Origin: Neurospora intermedia
Taxonomy: Eukaryota; Ascomycota; Sordariomycetes; Sordariales; Sordariaceae
Length of the DNA: 64,000 nt
Assembly: GCA_037102815.1 (NCBI GenBank)
Contig: BTPP01000002.1
Coordinates: 868,001 to 932,000, forward strand
Direction: 5' to 3'
Shown: positions 1 through 10,449 of the stretch, piece after piece
How the letters are laid out: the number at the start of each line of letters is the position of its first letter
Position numbering within the stretch: position 1 is the first letter of the stretch
Notes under the pieces: generated by a model
Database searches by the model: none
The model's input: only the letters and a program-made list of their open reading frames with translations
What the model was told of the DNA's origin: nothing
Program-made: the position numbers and the translations under genes

Positions 1-1221
1 AGCCCAGCTTTATACCTCATGAGGGTCGCGATTTCCAGCTTGAATCTTCCTCTGATTGCAGCTTCCCACAACACGAAATGCGTGATGTAATCAAATAGCA
101 GACATTTGCCGAGCAAGCTCCAACATGAATCCAGCAAGGGCAAGCCATCAAGGAAACGGCGCGCGGACCAGCAGTGTTCTTGCTCAACAGTTTGACCACA
201 GATTTTCTACCAGGTTTCATGCAATTGCCGGAGCACAAACTGATAGTAGAAGCAGGTTGAAAAACAGTTGAAGTGATTGCGGTTTTGTATGGTGAATGCA
301 CTAATTTTGCTACCTACCTTTGCGGCTGTATGTTGATTCCTTTCTCCATGTTTCTTCTAGATGCCATCACTCTCCAGTCAGTAGCTACTTCTTCCCTTTA
401 CTCCTCTGGCCCATGTCAACAGCCACCCACTATGCTCCTATCGTCTCAACTCCATTCCTACCCGTCGCCCTTGCCTCCCGTGGACCGTGATCGACTCCAC
501 TCACTTCTCCTTCCACATCACCGCGTAGCGGCAGAGAGAGTAACAGTGGCCACATCCAAGCGCTACCTAATCTAACGGCGCTCTTCATTTTGGCTTGGCT
601 TTGACTCCCGCGGCACTGCTTCAAACTCCAGCCTTGCTTATGCGAAAGATCCTGCCGATGCTTGCTTCCCTTTCGGTCCTTAACTCTGGGTAGTGCTTCC
701 CGCAGACCTGCAGCACTTGCGGTTTGAGACTGACCTTGGTCACTTCCCCAGATTCCATACCTCTGTGTGACAGACTTTTGGCTTGGTGATTGACATACAT
801 GCAAACCGCAAACGTTGTGCGTCTTCATGCCTCAGCCAGGTCGGCGGGTATATTCCTTGCCAGCACGAGGTGTAGAGCGGAAGGGCGCGACCATAGTCTT
901 CCAAGAAGCGTCGACAAGTTTCCTTCCGGGCTAGCCGGATCTCATGAGTCTATTGCCAGGCTGAAATGCTCCATCGTCGGGTGTTCCTTCCTTGTTGTCT
1001 ATGGGGGAAGAAATGGTACTTTGCTGGGTAAGTGTCTTTTCTATGGTGCGGGGCATTGAGTGAGCGACGGCAATCTAATCACTCCCTTCTTCTTCCTCTG
1101 TGGTAGATGGGGTACCTCTGGATGCAGGTAATGCGGCGGGATCCCTGGACGTAGACCTTCTCAACGTAGTCGACAGTTGAGCATGGCAGTGCTTAACGGA
1201 TTCCGGCAAGTCCCAAGTGGA
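1..1221. other. Intergenic, no supported gene
   Basis: Short open frames occur on both strands but none has a recognisable domain, a convincing start or splice signals. I see nothing functional here. The right end is the 3' flank of the minus-strand exonuclease-like gene. Confidence 0.5.
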
Positions 1222-2433
1222 CTACCACCCCGTGGTTGACCTCCATTCCCATGATTCCCAGGAGGATGAAGTCCAGGTCGTCGAGGACCAGCTTGTGGTC
1301 GGTGACCATGGCGAAGTGGGATCGATGGTCTTCTCTGCCGGCTTTCGCAGAACATCCGCCCAGCTCATTGACTTCATAGCGCTGCCGACAGTGGTGACAC
1401 TGGTGAAAGTGATACCAGCCTCAATCTCAGCCATTGCGCTGTGGTGCACAATGACGGGCTCGGGCTCTGGGTCCTCAGGCTCCACAACCTCGTCAGGTCT
1501 TTCCCCCGGTTGAAGTAACGGGCGAAGTTCCTGGTTCGCCTTCCAGGTCTCATCGCTAATCCAGGATAAATCGACTGGATCCAAGTCACCAGGGTAAAAG
1601 TCCCAGCGACCACGCCAGTTCTTCCACTCTGCCTCGGTCATGACCATAAATCGCAGGAAGGCGACGACTTGGGTGAATGTGTCGTTGGCAGCGTTATGCA
1701 AGACTGCCATACCCCCGGCCCCAGTTCCGAGGGCCCCGAGACTATCGAAGGCCTTTCCTGCACCGGTCTTGGCCTTTTCAAACCTCGACCGGAAGGGCTT
1801 GAACTTCTGAAAGTCCCATTCGATGGCCCCATAGTAGCCGACATTGAACTCCATGTCGTGGAACCAGTTGGCTTCCATCCGCGCGTCCCAGTACAACACA
1901 ATCACCGTACGGAGCATGCATGCCTCTTTTTCCTCTGCGGTGAGGTCCTTCATGGATAGATTGCCAAGAAGGCGATCGAGGTCAGAAAGTGCCTGGTCAT
2001 AGGTCCGAAACTGGGACTCCGCAACCATGCAGTGATATGGCATGGCTGTATGCGGTATTCCATGGCTTTTGTGGTGCGCTGCGTCGCACGTTTCCTCGGT
2101 GAAGTTTCGCCAGCGGTTGATGATCTTGTGTCGACTGACGATGGATTTCGAGATAGTGGACAACTTTTCGGTCGAGTTGGTAGAATTAGGATTGCAGCCG
2201 AGACGAACGTCCCGAAGGTCGATATAGGAGACACCAAGCTCTGAGATTTTTTCCCAATTTTCTAGTCCCCTAGCGTACTTTCCACTGCGGTGGTCGATGG
2301 CTTCGAGGTCGATAGCTACAACCACGCTGTCGGCGTACCAAGACTGGAATACAGCTAGGGCGCCGTAACTCCGAACCTCCGGGGGTGCTCGTGGCATAAC
2401 AACCGTGGGTTGGTCGGCGCAATTGAAACACAT
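1222..2433 (-). CDS. DEDD-type 3'-5' exonuclease-like protein, copy A
   Basis: Single-exon gene of 403 aa. The N-terminal two thirds is an RNase H-like DEDDh exonuclease fold of the fungal Gfd2/YDR514C-like family. Visible motifs are the Exo I acidic pair in AIDLEAIDH (D42, E44), a central YWDARME segment (D183) and a terminal HNAANDTF (H246, D251), so all catalytic acids and the histidine are kept. The role is probably nucleic-acid 3' trimming; substrate and location are unknown. The first ATG is used, but an in-frame ATG 12 codons later (MPRAPPEV) is also possible. After SMSWADVLRK the protein becomes a Ser/Thr/Trp-rich tail; a different frame there looks more protein-like, so the last 50 residues could be altered by an intron or frameshift I did not resolve. 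Two paralogs follow on the same strand. Confidence 0.75.
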   Translation of the reverse strand: MCFNCADQPTVVMPRAPPEVRSYGALAVFQSWYADSVVVAIDLEAIDHRSGKYARGLENWEKISELGVSYIDLRDVRLGCNPNSTNSTEKLSTISKSIVSRHKIINRWRNFTEETCDAAHHKSHGIPHTAMPYHCMVAESQFRTYDQALSDLDRLLGNLSMKDLTAEEKEACMLRTVIVLYWDARMEANWFHDMEFNVGYYGAIEWDFQKFKPFRSRFEKAKTGAGKAFDSLGALGTGAGGMAVLHNAANDTFTQVVAFLRFMVMTEAEWKNWRGRWDFYPGDLDPVDLSWISDETWKANQELRPLLQPGERPDEVVEPEDPEPEPVIVHHSAMAEIEAGITFTSVTTVGSAMKSMSWADVLRKPAEKTIDPTSPWSPTTSWSSTTWTSSSWESWEWRSTTGW

Positions 2434-3497
2434 TTTGTTGAATGTGTGTACCTGGAGGTTTCTAGGTAGATAGGTAAGGGAGGGTTATTTCAGTTCTGTG
2501 ATGCCGAGGAAGTCTACCGTCGAAAATTCGTGTCAGCTAGCGAAAAGCAAGCAATTGGTTGTGAAGGATCGAGGGAAATTCATTACCGGGAATGTGATGT
2601 GTCGGAGGAGAGCTTGTGTACGGGAACAAACGTAGATAAGTTCTTGGATATCGAGGCAGGATCGTTAAGCTTTGTGAGTTGTGGGATATAAGGAGGAAGA
2701 AAGAATGGAAGAAGAAAACTGGGGTGGAGAGACCCTATATATTGGTAATCATGCAAGGTCCATGCAGGGTCAGAGGTTCCAATATGTTGATGTTATGTAG
2801 GCCGCATGCACTACAGATGAATGGTGGCCCCATTGCGCAGTGAAGGGAAGGCTTCAACAACAAACCTTGAGTACCCGATGATCCTGTTGCAAGAGACGGA
2901 ATTGCAACAGGTTTCCCTAATGGCAGAAGGTTCAAGGTGCGGTTCAGCGGTTGGCGAATGGTTGACAATTCGCAGGAGACAACGGGATATGACAAGAACG
3001 GCTTACGAAGTCGTGTCCCGGTATGGCCCCGGTCGGATTTTATTATCAGGCTCCGAGAAATGTCGAACTCACGGAAGGTACCTAAGCCTTCCACTTGATA
3101 ATAATTAAATCGTGGGGTAAGATCTTTCCAAATGCGAGGGGGGTTCCTGCGAGTCTGTGAAAGCCGAAACTTCGTGTACTCCCTGTTTTAAGGAAAGAAC
3201 GTTTGTTCACATCTACCACACCAACGCTCGTTATCTCGCTGAACCTTTCGGCCCCCATCATGATTTTAGACTCGTGCACCACCATAAGGGAAACAAAGTT
3301 TCAAAATGACTCTCGTATAGCTGCAAGTCTACGCTTGTAAAGCAGCAAAAGTCACATCACGCACAGTCGAGTAGTACCGGCTACCGATATCGTCCAATCC
3401 ACATAACTCCGAATTTCAAATCCATCGTTTGACCTTGTAAAAAAGTGAGACAAGCCAGATTTATTAGCCAAGTAACGCATTCAATATGACCACTAAC
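2434..3497. other. Intergenic between exonuclease-like copies A and B
   Basis: About 1 kb holding the promoter side of copy A and the 3' side of copy B. No domain-bearing frame, RNA gene or repeat was recognised. Confidence 0.5.
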
Positions 3498-5003
3498 TCA
3501 CAACTCCCATACCACCTGACTCTTCTTCCTTCCTCTCTTCTTCCTCTTCGGCACATTCCTCGAAAAGCACTGGCCATCCTCCTTCGCAGGACCAGTGACT
3601 TCGTTGCTGCAATTCCTAGCACTTGCTGATTTGTGATGGGATTGGAAGTCGTTTGAGCCGATTTTAGCAATGGCCGCAGTGCTACTACTTGCAGGTGCGT
3701 TGCTATCGGTGGTGTGGGTGGGTGGTAAAGGGGTATGGGACGTCGACGCTGAGGTCAAAGAAGGAGGCGTGGAGGCTGATGTTGACTGCGTGGGTGATGT
3801 GGTAGCAGAAGGTGATGATGGCGATGGACGAAAGGAGAGTGGGACAGACCAGCAGGATTTGGGTGGTGGCTTAGTCTCCGACCCCCCCAAACTTTCAGTA
3901 CCAATGCCCTTTTCCGTTGCACGACATTCTCTGGCCTTAAACAGATGTTGCGCGTTTGACTTGGCGCCCCATGCGGTCTTCGAGGGTGCCTGGACTTCGT
4001 GGATGCGAGGAGGTAAACCGGGAAACGCGGAAGTGTCGTTTATGGCGGGGGGCGGGCTGGGCTTGTGATGGCGGTGCTCGTTCTTGTTTGCGCCTGGACC
4101 GAGCAAAGCAGAGCGCATTGCTAATGAAGGACCAGAAAGACCGTTCCTGTTGGGGAATCGCTTGTACTTCTGTTCCAAGGCAATGTTATGGTGGATGATC
4201 TGGAGATCAACCCAGCTCAAATCCAAGGGTTTGAGATCCTCTTCTGCCCGAACCCAGTGGGAAAAGTCTTCCTTCGACACGTGGAAGAAGCGAATGAGCG
4301 TAGCCACCTGCGCCCATGCGTCGTTGGAAGCATTGTGTAGGGTCACCGAATGATCTTCCAAACCGAGGATGCCAGTTGTCTCATAGAATTTTTCGGCTCC
4401 AGTCTTATTGCCATGGCCGAACCGGTTCAAGACGGGGAGCCACAACTGGAAGTCCCAGTGCTCAATGTTGTTGCTTCTGGTGAAATTGTATGTGTAATCG
4501 TTGAACAGTTGGGACTCAGCGTTCGAATCCCAGGACAGGACGACAACCTTGCGGCGGACGCCGTCGGCCACTTCTGTCTCAGTAAGATTCTGACTTTGTA
4601 GAATCCCAAAGTATTCACTGAGTTGGCTCATAACCTTCTGGCTCGACTGGATGTTACTGAGGCAGAATGTTGCGGTGTACGGCGAAGGTTTGTGTGCTCC
4701 GCGATGCCATGCCTTCTGACGGTTTGGGCATGTCTTTGAGGTCACCCAAGCCCACTCATCGATGATGGTATGCTGTACTTGGATGGCTCGAATTTGCCCG
4801 ACCTCGGAATTCGATGTCACATCTCTTGGGTCGAAGGCTGCAATGCCCATCTCTGACAGTTTTTCCATCGGAAGCCTGTGGGGCTGGTGGTCGATATTTT
4901 CGATATCAATCGACACGAAAATGGTGTCGATGTGATTCTTTCTGAAGTTGACCAAGTCCACATAGCTGTGGACGGCCGGGGGAGGTGGGCAAGTAGACCT
5001 CAT
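3498..5003 (-). CDS. DEDD-type 3'-5' exonuclease-like protein, copy B, with basic C-terminal tail
   Basis: Single exon, 501 aa. It has the same domain as copies A and C: SIDIENIDH (D33, E35), SELG/SEMG-type segment after Exo I, LSWDSNAES in the middle and LHNASNDAW at the end, so the DEDDh set is intact. Unlike C, it continues for about 200 residues as a Pro/Ser/Thr-rich, probably disordered tail, with a SKTAWGAK motif resembling the SMSWADVL motif of copy A. The tail ends in a strongly basic KRKKRGRKK cluster that could be a nuclear localisation signal (inference). Sequence between the paralogs is strongly diverged, so the duplication is not recent. Function is unproven; the family assignment rests on the motif pattern. 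Confidence 0.75.
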   Translation of the reverse strand: MRSTCPPPPAVHSYVDLVNFRKNHIDTIFVSIDIENIDHQPHRLPMEKLSEMGIAAFDPRDVTSNSEVGQIRAIQVQHTIIDEWAWVTSKTCPNRQKAWHRGAHKPSPYTATFCLSNIQSSQKVMSQLSEYFGILQSQNLTETEVADGVRRKVVVLSWDSNAESQLFNDYTYNFTRSNNIEHWDFQLWLPVLNRFGHGNKTGAEKFYETTGILGLEDHSVTLHNASNDAWAQVATLIRFFHVSKEDFSHWVRAEEDLKPLDLSWVDLQIIHHNIALEQKYKRFPNRNGLSGPSLAMRSALLGPGANKNEHRHHKPSPPPAINDTSAFPGLPPRIHEVQAPSKTAWGAKSNAQHLFKARECRATEKGIGTESLGGSETKPPPKSCWSVPLSFRPSPSSPSATTSPTQSTSASTPPSLTSASTSHTPLPPTHTTDSNAPASSSTAAIAKIGSNDFQSHHKSASARNCSNEVTGPAKEDGQCFSRNVPKRKKRGRKKSQVVWEL

Positions 5004-6582
5004 TGTCGCTATCTCTGCTGAGTGGTGATTGCGGAATGTTGGGTTGGATGCGTAGGTGAGTGAGAATTGGTGATGTGTGGTGTTCGGAAAGGAAGGAAGA
5101 AGGAGCGGATTTAAAGCAGGAATTTATATCAACAAGGAAAAAGTATATATAACCATTCACCAAAGCTCTTCACAGTCTGGGACAAAGGTTTCAGCAACCT
5201 TGGATACCTTCATACCATCATTCGCTCGTAGTACGGGATTACCTACTGGAACCTGTGTTCACCCCGGACCACTGGACAGATGAGGGAAACAGGCGAGATC
5301 TCCAAGTTTCAAACAGAAACGGATGACTTCAGGTCCTTCGTCGGAGATAAACGGTTTGTTACCGAAATCTGTAGCTGCCATCCTTGAGCAATTTCGTAAA
5401 CGCAATGGTTCAGGCTGTTATCGAAGCCTCGAAGATAGTCGACTCCTCCGGACAGCAGCAGCGGGGAAGGTTTTCGATCACGCGCCAGTAAGCCTGCCCT
5501 CGCCTATTCACCACTACTTCGATCGTCTTCAAGGTTCAACCCTTCTGTATTCACCTCCATCAAGGTTTTGGTCCCCAAGGAAAGGGACCAGGCCGACTCT
5601 GTCCACGATAAGACGATGCGTCTCCTCATCCACTTGGCCAGTATATGCTGTTATTTCCCACCCGAGGTCAAACGATAAGGTGAGAAAGCAAGAAAGGTTC
5701 CAGGCCCAGCGCTGGAGCCATTTTTAGGCACTTCACCCATTTTCTCGTTTGCTGGCCTTAACGACACCATTGCGAATGTAAAATTAGCTGGCTTCAACCA
5801 GCAGAAACCGAAGCAAGCACGCAGAGTTGATGTGCACAAGCGATGAACTACAGCGTCAGGAGCATGTTGTGCAGTGCTGCCCTGAGTCTGCGCCTGTTTA
5901 GGTCACACAGAAGCCGCACTGCGGCAAAGGGAAAGGAGAAGATCCACAATTCTTGCTGGAAAGAGAAGTCGAGTAAATAAAGCCAATGTGTTCCGGATCC
6001 GATCTTTATGATCCTAAATCGTCCGTTAGCGTGTGTTTCTTGGATAATGACAGGAGAAATACCTTATGATTGAAGCGGCAATCCGGATTCCGGCGAAAAA
6101 GGATCGAGGGAGGGGCAGAGCTTGAAACCTGTACACGACCCTTCAACCGATGGTTTGGACTGCGTCGACTGCGTGCCTTGAACTATCTTGCTGCTCTTTT
6201 CGGGGCCGCCGTGTCGAACATTTGAACAGTGAGACTTAGGTACGTTGCTTGTGAGAAAATGAAGATCGGCCTTGAGGAAGACGCGCGGGCAGGACAAACT
6301 CCACCTGCTCGGCTGCAGCCTGACCAGGCGTCAGGAACTTGGGTGGGAGTGTTAACCGAGGTGCACCTGCCGCGTGCATTCCCTTGGCATCACGAACATC
6401 CGAATTAGTGCACTAACAGCAGCACCTCTCCATTTGGGTACCCCTCAGCACTAAAAGCACAGCTGAAAGAGCTGCTGATACTGCGCTTCTGTTATACCTA
6501 GGGTCTTCCACCACGCCGGTCCATCATACAGACCACCCAACCATCCCGATAACTGTTCCCGCCAACATCAATCTCCCAGACC

Positions 6583-6630
<48 letters not shown>

Positions 6631-7235
6631 AGTCTCGTCAATACCCCGCCCTCCCTCTCCTATCAGTCAGACTAGCTTGCCTCGTCAACAATGGTTGCGT
6701 TCGCTTCCCCTAACCGCAAAGTTCCAGTTCACTTCCACGAAACCGACCATGATTCATAACCGATATCCGCCGATTTGCGCTTCCCGACCCGGGCACTCGT
6801 CGAAACTTCGGTAGCCTAGGTAATTTCTTCTTCGTCGACCGACCCGCGGCATCATTCAAGACCCATTGGATACCTAAGTGTCCCTGAGGCCGAAAGCGAC
6901 TATGCCCCGAACGCAATCCCATCTCTTGTCCCATTCCAGATCTGCGCAATACTTTCTACAGAGTCACATAAGCCCAAAGACATAAAAAGCCTTAAAGGCC
7001 CAGCGCACACAGTAGAGTGACGACTGGTCTCTTCTCGCGGTACCAGGGGTCCCAAACTTCCCCGAAAAACATCTACGAACCGACGAACCGACAAAGTGAA
7101 CTGTGACGTGCCAGGGCCGGAAGCCCATATAATAGAGATAGGGCCGGTAGGTGCAACGGAACTCATAAGCGAGATAGTCTTAGCTGATGATCGCGAACAA
7201 AGCTGTGAGATGGCTAGGGGCTCGCTGTTCTGAAG
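5004..7235. other. Long intergenic stretch
   Basis: Contains a 45-nt poly(T) run (6585-6629) and a few short frames without domains. The longest, on the plus strand from 5323 (134 codons), is basic, serine-rich and without homology that I can recognise. I do not call a gene. Confidence 0.4.
6585..6629. repeat. Poly(T) run, 45 nt
   Basis: Uninterrupted T homopolymer ending in a G at 6630. It could be a mononucleotide microsatellite or the A-tail remnant of a retroposed sequence on the minus strand; nothing adjacent identifies such an insertion. Its length may be affected by sequencing slippage. Confidence 0.9.
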
Positions 7236-7885
7236 GAGAAAGCCTAGATACACCCACTCCAAACCTTCCCATACCCAATTTCACCCAATGTCAGCTGTCA
7301 TGTAAATTATCGAGTTTTAGCGGTATTTCTGACCGTTTTGAATGTGTCACAACATCTGGATCACCCCCCCATATAAATCACTATCTCCCTATAACTCAAA
7401 TCTTGTAATATCTATATAGTATTAAATTTATTTTATAGCTACAATTTAAATACTAACGTCTAACAATTTAGAAAGCTCGTTAAATAAGGCAATTAAATCG
7501 TAACGGCGGGGTTGCGTAGACGGAGGAGTAGTGGTAGGAGATATCTACGCTAATTATTAGTAATTGAAAGTAATTAAGAGGGATTGCAAACGACCAAAAT
7601 CAATTAATCCAACGCAATTACATACATTGAGGGGGTTATAGGTATAGTTATTAGTATGCAACGTACGACGTACGATGGCTGGCGGTGTAAAATGGGTGTA
7701 AATGACCGTGTGAAAAAGCGTGAAAGAAATAACCAAGTTAGAGTCGATGTTGCGTGCATTGAAAAGGCGAAATTTTGCGGGTAAAAACGGGGATTTCAAT
7801 GTCAGGTGTCATTCAGCTGTCAGATCCACTTTTTTTGGGTTTCTGGGTATGGGAAGGTTTGGGGTGGGTGTATCTAGGCTTTCTC
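7236..7885. mobile_element. Non-autonomous DNA transposon (MITE-like), 42-bp TIRs, 8-bp TSD
   Basis: The ends 7236-7277 and 7844-7885 are inverted copies that differ at one of 42 positions (a C/T transition). They start GAGAAAGCCTAGATACACCC. The element is flanked on both sides by the direct repeat TTCTGAAG (7228-7235 and 7886-7893), a perfect 8-bp target duplication. The interior, mainly 7400-7700, is AT-rich, has no coding capacity, and looks RIP-affected. An 8-bp duplication fits hAT-type elements, while long TIRs starting GA fit Mutator-like ones, so the superfamily is open. It sits between exonuclease-like copies B and C. Confidence 0.88.
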
Positions 7886-8040
7886 TTCTGAAGATGTCCA
7901 AACTGAACAACATTACATGTGTTCACGCGCCTGAAGTGGCCCAACACCCGTCCTCCGTCGCTCACATGCCGATGTCTACCGACACTGTTACACTGCCAAC
8001 CTCCAAGTAAACGCTTTCCAAGCCGGCGCAGACACAAGAT

Positions 8041-8982
8041 TCAGAAGAAACATCCCAAACACGACCCAACATCCCAGTTCGGATCCAGCCTCTCATTGTA
8101 CTCGGCAACCTTCGGATCAACCCAATCCAGCTTCACCATATGCTCCTCCGGAAACCACGTAAAGTCCTTCATGTACCGACTCCAAACCGCCTCCTCGCTA
8201 TGCAGCAGGTACAAAAACGCCGCCAGTATCGCAAACACATCGTTCCCCGCATTGTGCCCACACGCCAGGACCCCCAAGGGCTCCAACAAATTGTACGCCG
8301 AATCGCTTGTCTCCGCGTTCCTCCTGGCCTGCTGGAGATTATGCCACTTTTGCAGATCCCACAATTCAATCTTCATCTTTTCCGGGTCAGGGTACGCAGG
8401 AAGCCGAATCCCCCACTGCGTCATGATTTTGATCTCCAACCTGGCATCCCAGAAGAAGAGAATAACGGGCCTGCGCTGGCCTCGCGCGACCTCTTCGGCG
8501 GTCAGACATCGTGTGGGGAGACGGTTGAGAATATCCTGCAGCTTATCACGGATGGCGCGAGCAGGTCGGATGCGGGAGCGCGCAAAGACGCCGTCGTAGG
8601 GGTGGGCAACGTGCTCGACTATCCTTCCGCCTTTGCCGGGCCAAGTCGTGTGCATGAAGGCGTCGCAGGTCAATGGGGTGACTTTGCGCCAGCGGGAGGC
8701 AATGTAATGACGGACGTGAATCTTTTGGAGTCTTTCTTCGATAGTATGGGTGGGAGTGACCGTGTCGCGGGGGTCGTAGACGGCGATTCCGAGCTCGGAC
8801 ACCCTTTGGGATTCTGACAGGACTTTTTGCTGTCTTGGGTGATCGATCATTTCAAAGTCGAGAGCGACCAGGATTGTGTCTTTGAGATCGTGGGCGATTT
8901 CGGCAAGACCGTTGTGGTGCCAGACTGTAGGTGGTCTGCGTACTGGACATCTGGGAGTACTAGGAGTGGGATTTTCGGGCAC
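8041..8982 (-). CDS. DEDD-type 3'-5' exonuclease-like protein, copy C
   Basis: Single exon of 313 aa, the shortest of the three paralogs, because it stops soon after the catalytic domain (ending SCLGCFF). Exo I is VALDFEMIDH (D42, E44), the central segment is FFWDARLEIK and the terminal motif is GHNAGNDVF, so all expected DEDDh residues are present. A conserved SELGIAVYDPRD follows Exo I, as in B. Lacking the disordered tail of A and B, it is the minimal form of the family here. It lies downstream of the 650-bp inverted-repeat element. Catalytic activity is inferred from motifs only. Confidence 0.75.
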   Translation of the reverse strand: MPENPTPSTPRCPVRRPPTVWHHNGLAEIAHDLKDTILVALDFEMIDHPRQQKVLSESQRVSELGIAVYDPRDTVTPTHTIEERLQKIHVRHYIASRWRKVTPLTCDAFMHTTWPGKGGRIVEHVAHPYDGVFARSRIRPARAIRDKLQDILNRLPTRCLTAEEVARGQRRPVILFFWDARLEIKIMTQWGIRLPAYPDPEKMKIELWDLQKWHNLQQARRNAETSDSAYNLLEPLGVLACGHNAGNDVFAILAAFLYLLHSEEAVWSRYMKDFTWFPEEHMVKLDWVDPKVAEYNERLDPNWDVGSCLGCFF

Positions 8983-10449
8983 ATCTGGCTCTTAGTTAGA
9001 GGTTGTCAGCAATAGGCAGAGAGCGCTTCGTGAAGGCGTGACCGGCGTACCCTGGCTCTCCTCGCCTTCGCTAGGTGGGAGGGGAGGGAAGTAAAGCTGC
9101 TTTTTCATGGCAAGAAATGATTTGTAATTGTGCTGATAAAGATACTGATTAACGCTGATTAGGGGGATATCAGTCTCTTCGGTGGGAGCTTTGAGAAGCG
9201 ACCGAGCCAGTCAGGATAATGAGGGTTAGGAAAGACTCACTCTGTCCCTGGTTTGGAAAAGAGGAGGTTTTCCAGCAGAAAATGAACATTTGAACTGTTC
9301 CAGTCCATGTTGATATGCTGCGATTAGTGGGCTTCGAGTTGGCAGGTGCCTTCGAGACGCCCAAGAAGTCGTGATCAGAAATTCAAGCACATGTTTCGCT
9401 TTGTACCTTCCTCGTCGGTGCAAGATATACCCGTTCACTGACCACCCTCCTTCCATTTCCTGCCTGCCATAGCTCCTTGCTCACGAAAGTACACCAAATG
9501 GTGTTGGGAAAGATGTAAAGAAGCAAGTAAGAGCATGATGGCCAATTCTAAGTCTCATGTTGCCTTTAGTCTGCTCGCCAACAGACTAACAGAGTGATAT
9601 GGGCCATGGGTGATCAGCTCAAAGGCCATTTGTACTCTGCCTTGGAAAAAGTGGTCACGTTTCTTGACTCACTATCCAAGATGGAGAGTAATAACAAGAG
9701 AAGCAAAGTTCAGAGAACCAGTCAAGCTAGAAGTCAGACTTGGGCCGATTGCTTGACGTCTTGCCAACAGAACTTCTCTGTTGTGCAGATTCTCATCGGC
9801 CCCTGACACAGATTTGTTTTTTTTTTCTGACACATGCATGATGGCTCATCGGCAAGCCGCTGGTTGACCAGTAACAACATGAACGCAATGAAAGTGTTAG
9901 TGAGACCAGAAGGGAACTGCTTGAATCAAGTAAGAGAGGCGGTATGACAAGCACCAGAATGATTACGTTTGCACATGACTAACCCAAATGAGATAAAAGA
10001 GAAATAGGTGTAAATCGGGGACAGTTGGCTTATTGAGATAGCTAAACTACAGGGTACTCAGCGCAAACAGCAGGGTAGGCAAGTTTGGAACTCACGATTG
10101 CGATGTGTTGGAAAATGAAACGCACGGACAGGAATGAGATGTCGTTGAACTCTGCGTGCGTCCAACAAAACGAGGCCCAGCCGGCAAAACCACGGCTGTT
10201 CAAGATGCCGGGCGCCGACCATCTGCCTGCCGGGATGTAGTGCACGGTCCTCATCGCGGGATTTGTGGCTCAAGCTCCAAGCAGGGAAGCGGACGGCACC
10301 CGATGGCGAACACGGCTGATCCAGAGTGGCGGTCCACTGGACGATAGGCCTGGCAGCTTCAGGGCAAAAAGTGCACTGAAAGAGCAGTGGCGTTGGTTAC
10401 GTCGCCAGGGGCAGTAGACGCGCACAGAGCGCCTTAGTGAGCAGGCGCT
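8983..10449. other. Intergenic between copy C and the Tc1/mariner relic
   Basis: Promoter side of copy C followed by unique sequence. Frames of 60-80 codons exist but lack domains, signal peptides or splice signals. Nothing called. Confidence 0.45.

Noticed and set aside
4510-4525. GTTCGAATCC-like sequence resembling a tRNA B box
   Set aside because: Lies inside exonuclease-like copy B and has no A box or cloverleaf around it.
5323-5727. 134-codon plus-strand frame
   Set aside because: Starts with ATG but has no domain or conserved feature; composition is compatible with chance.
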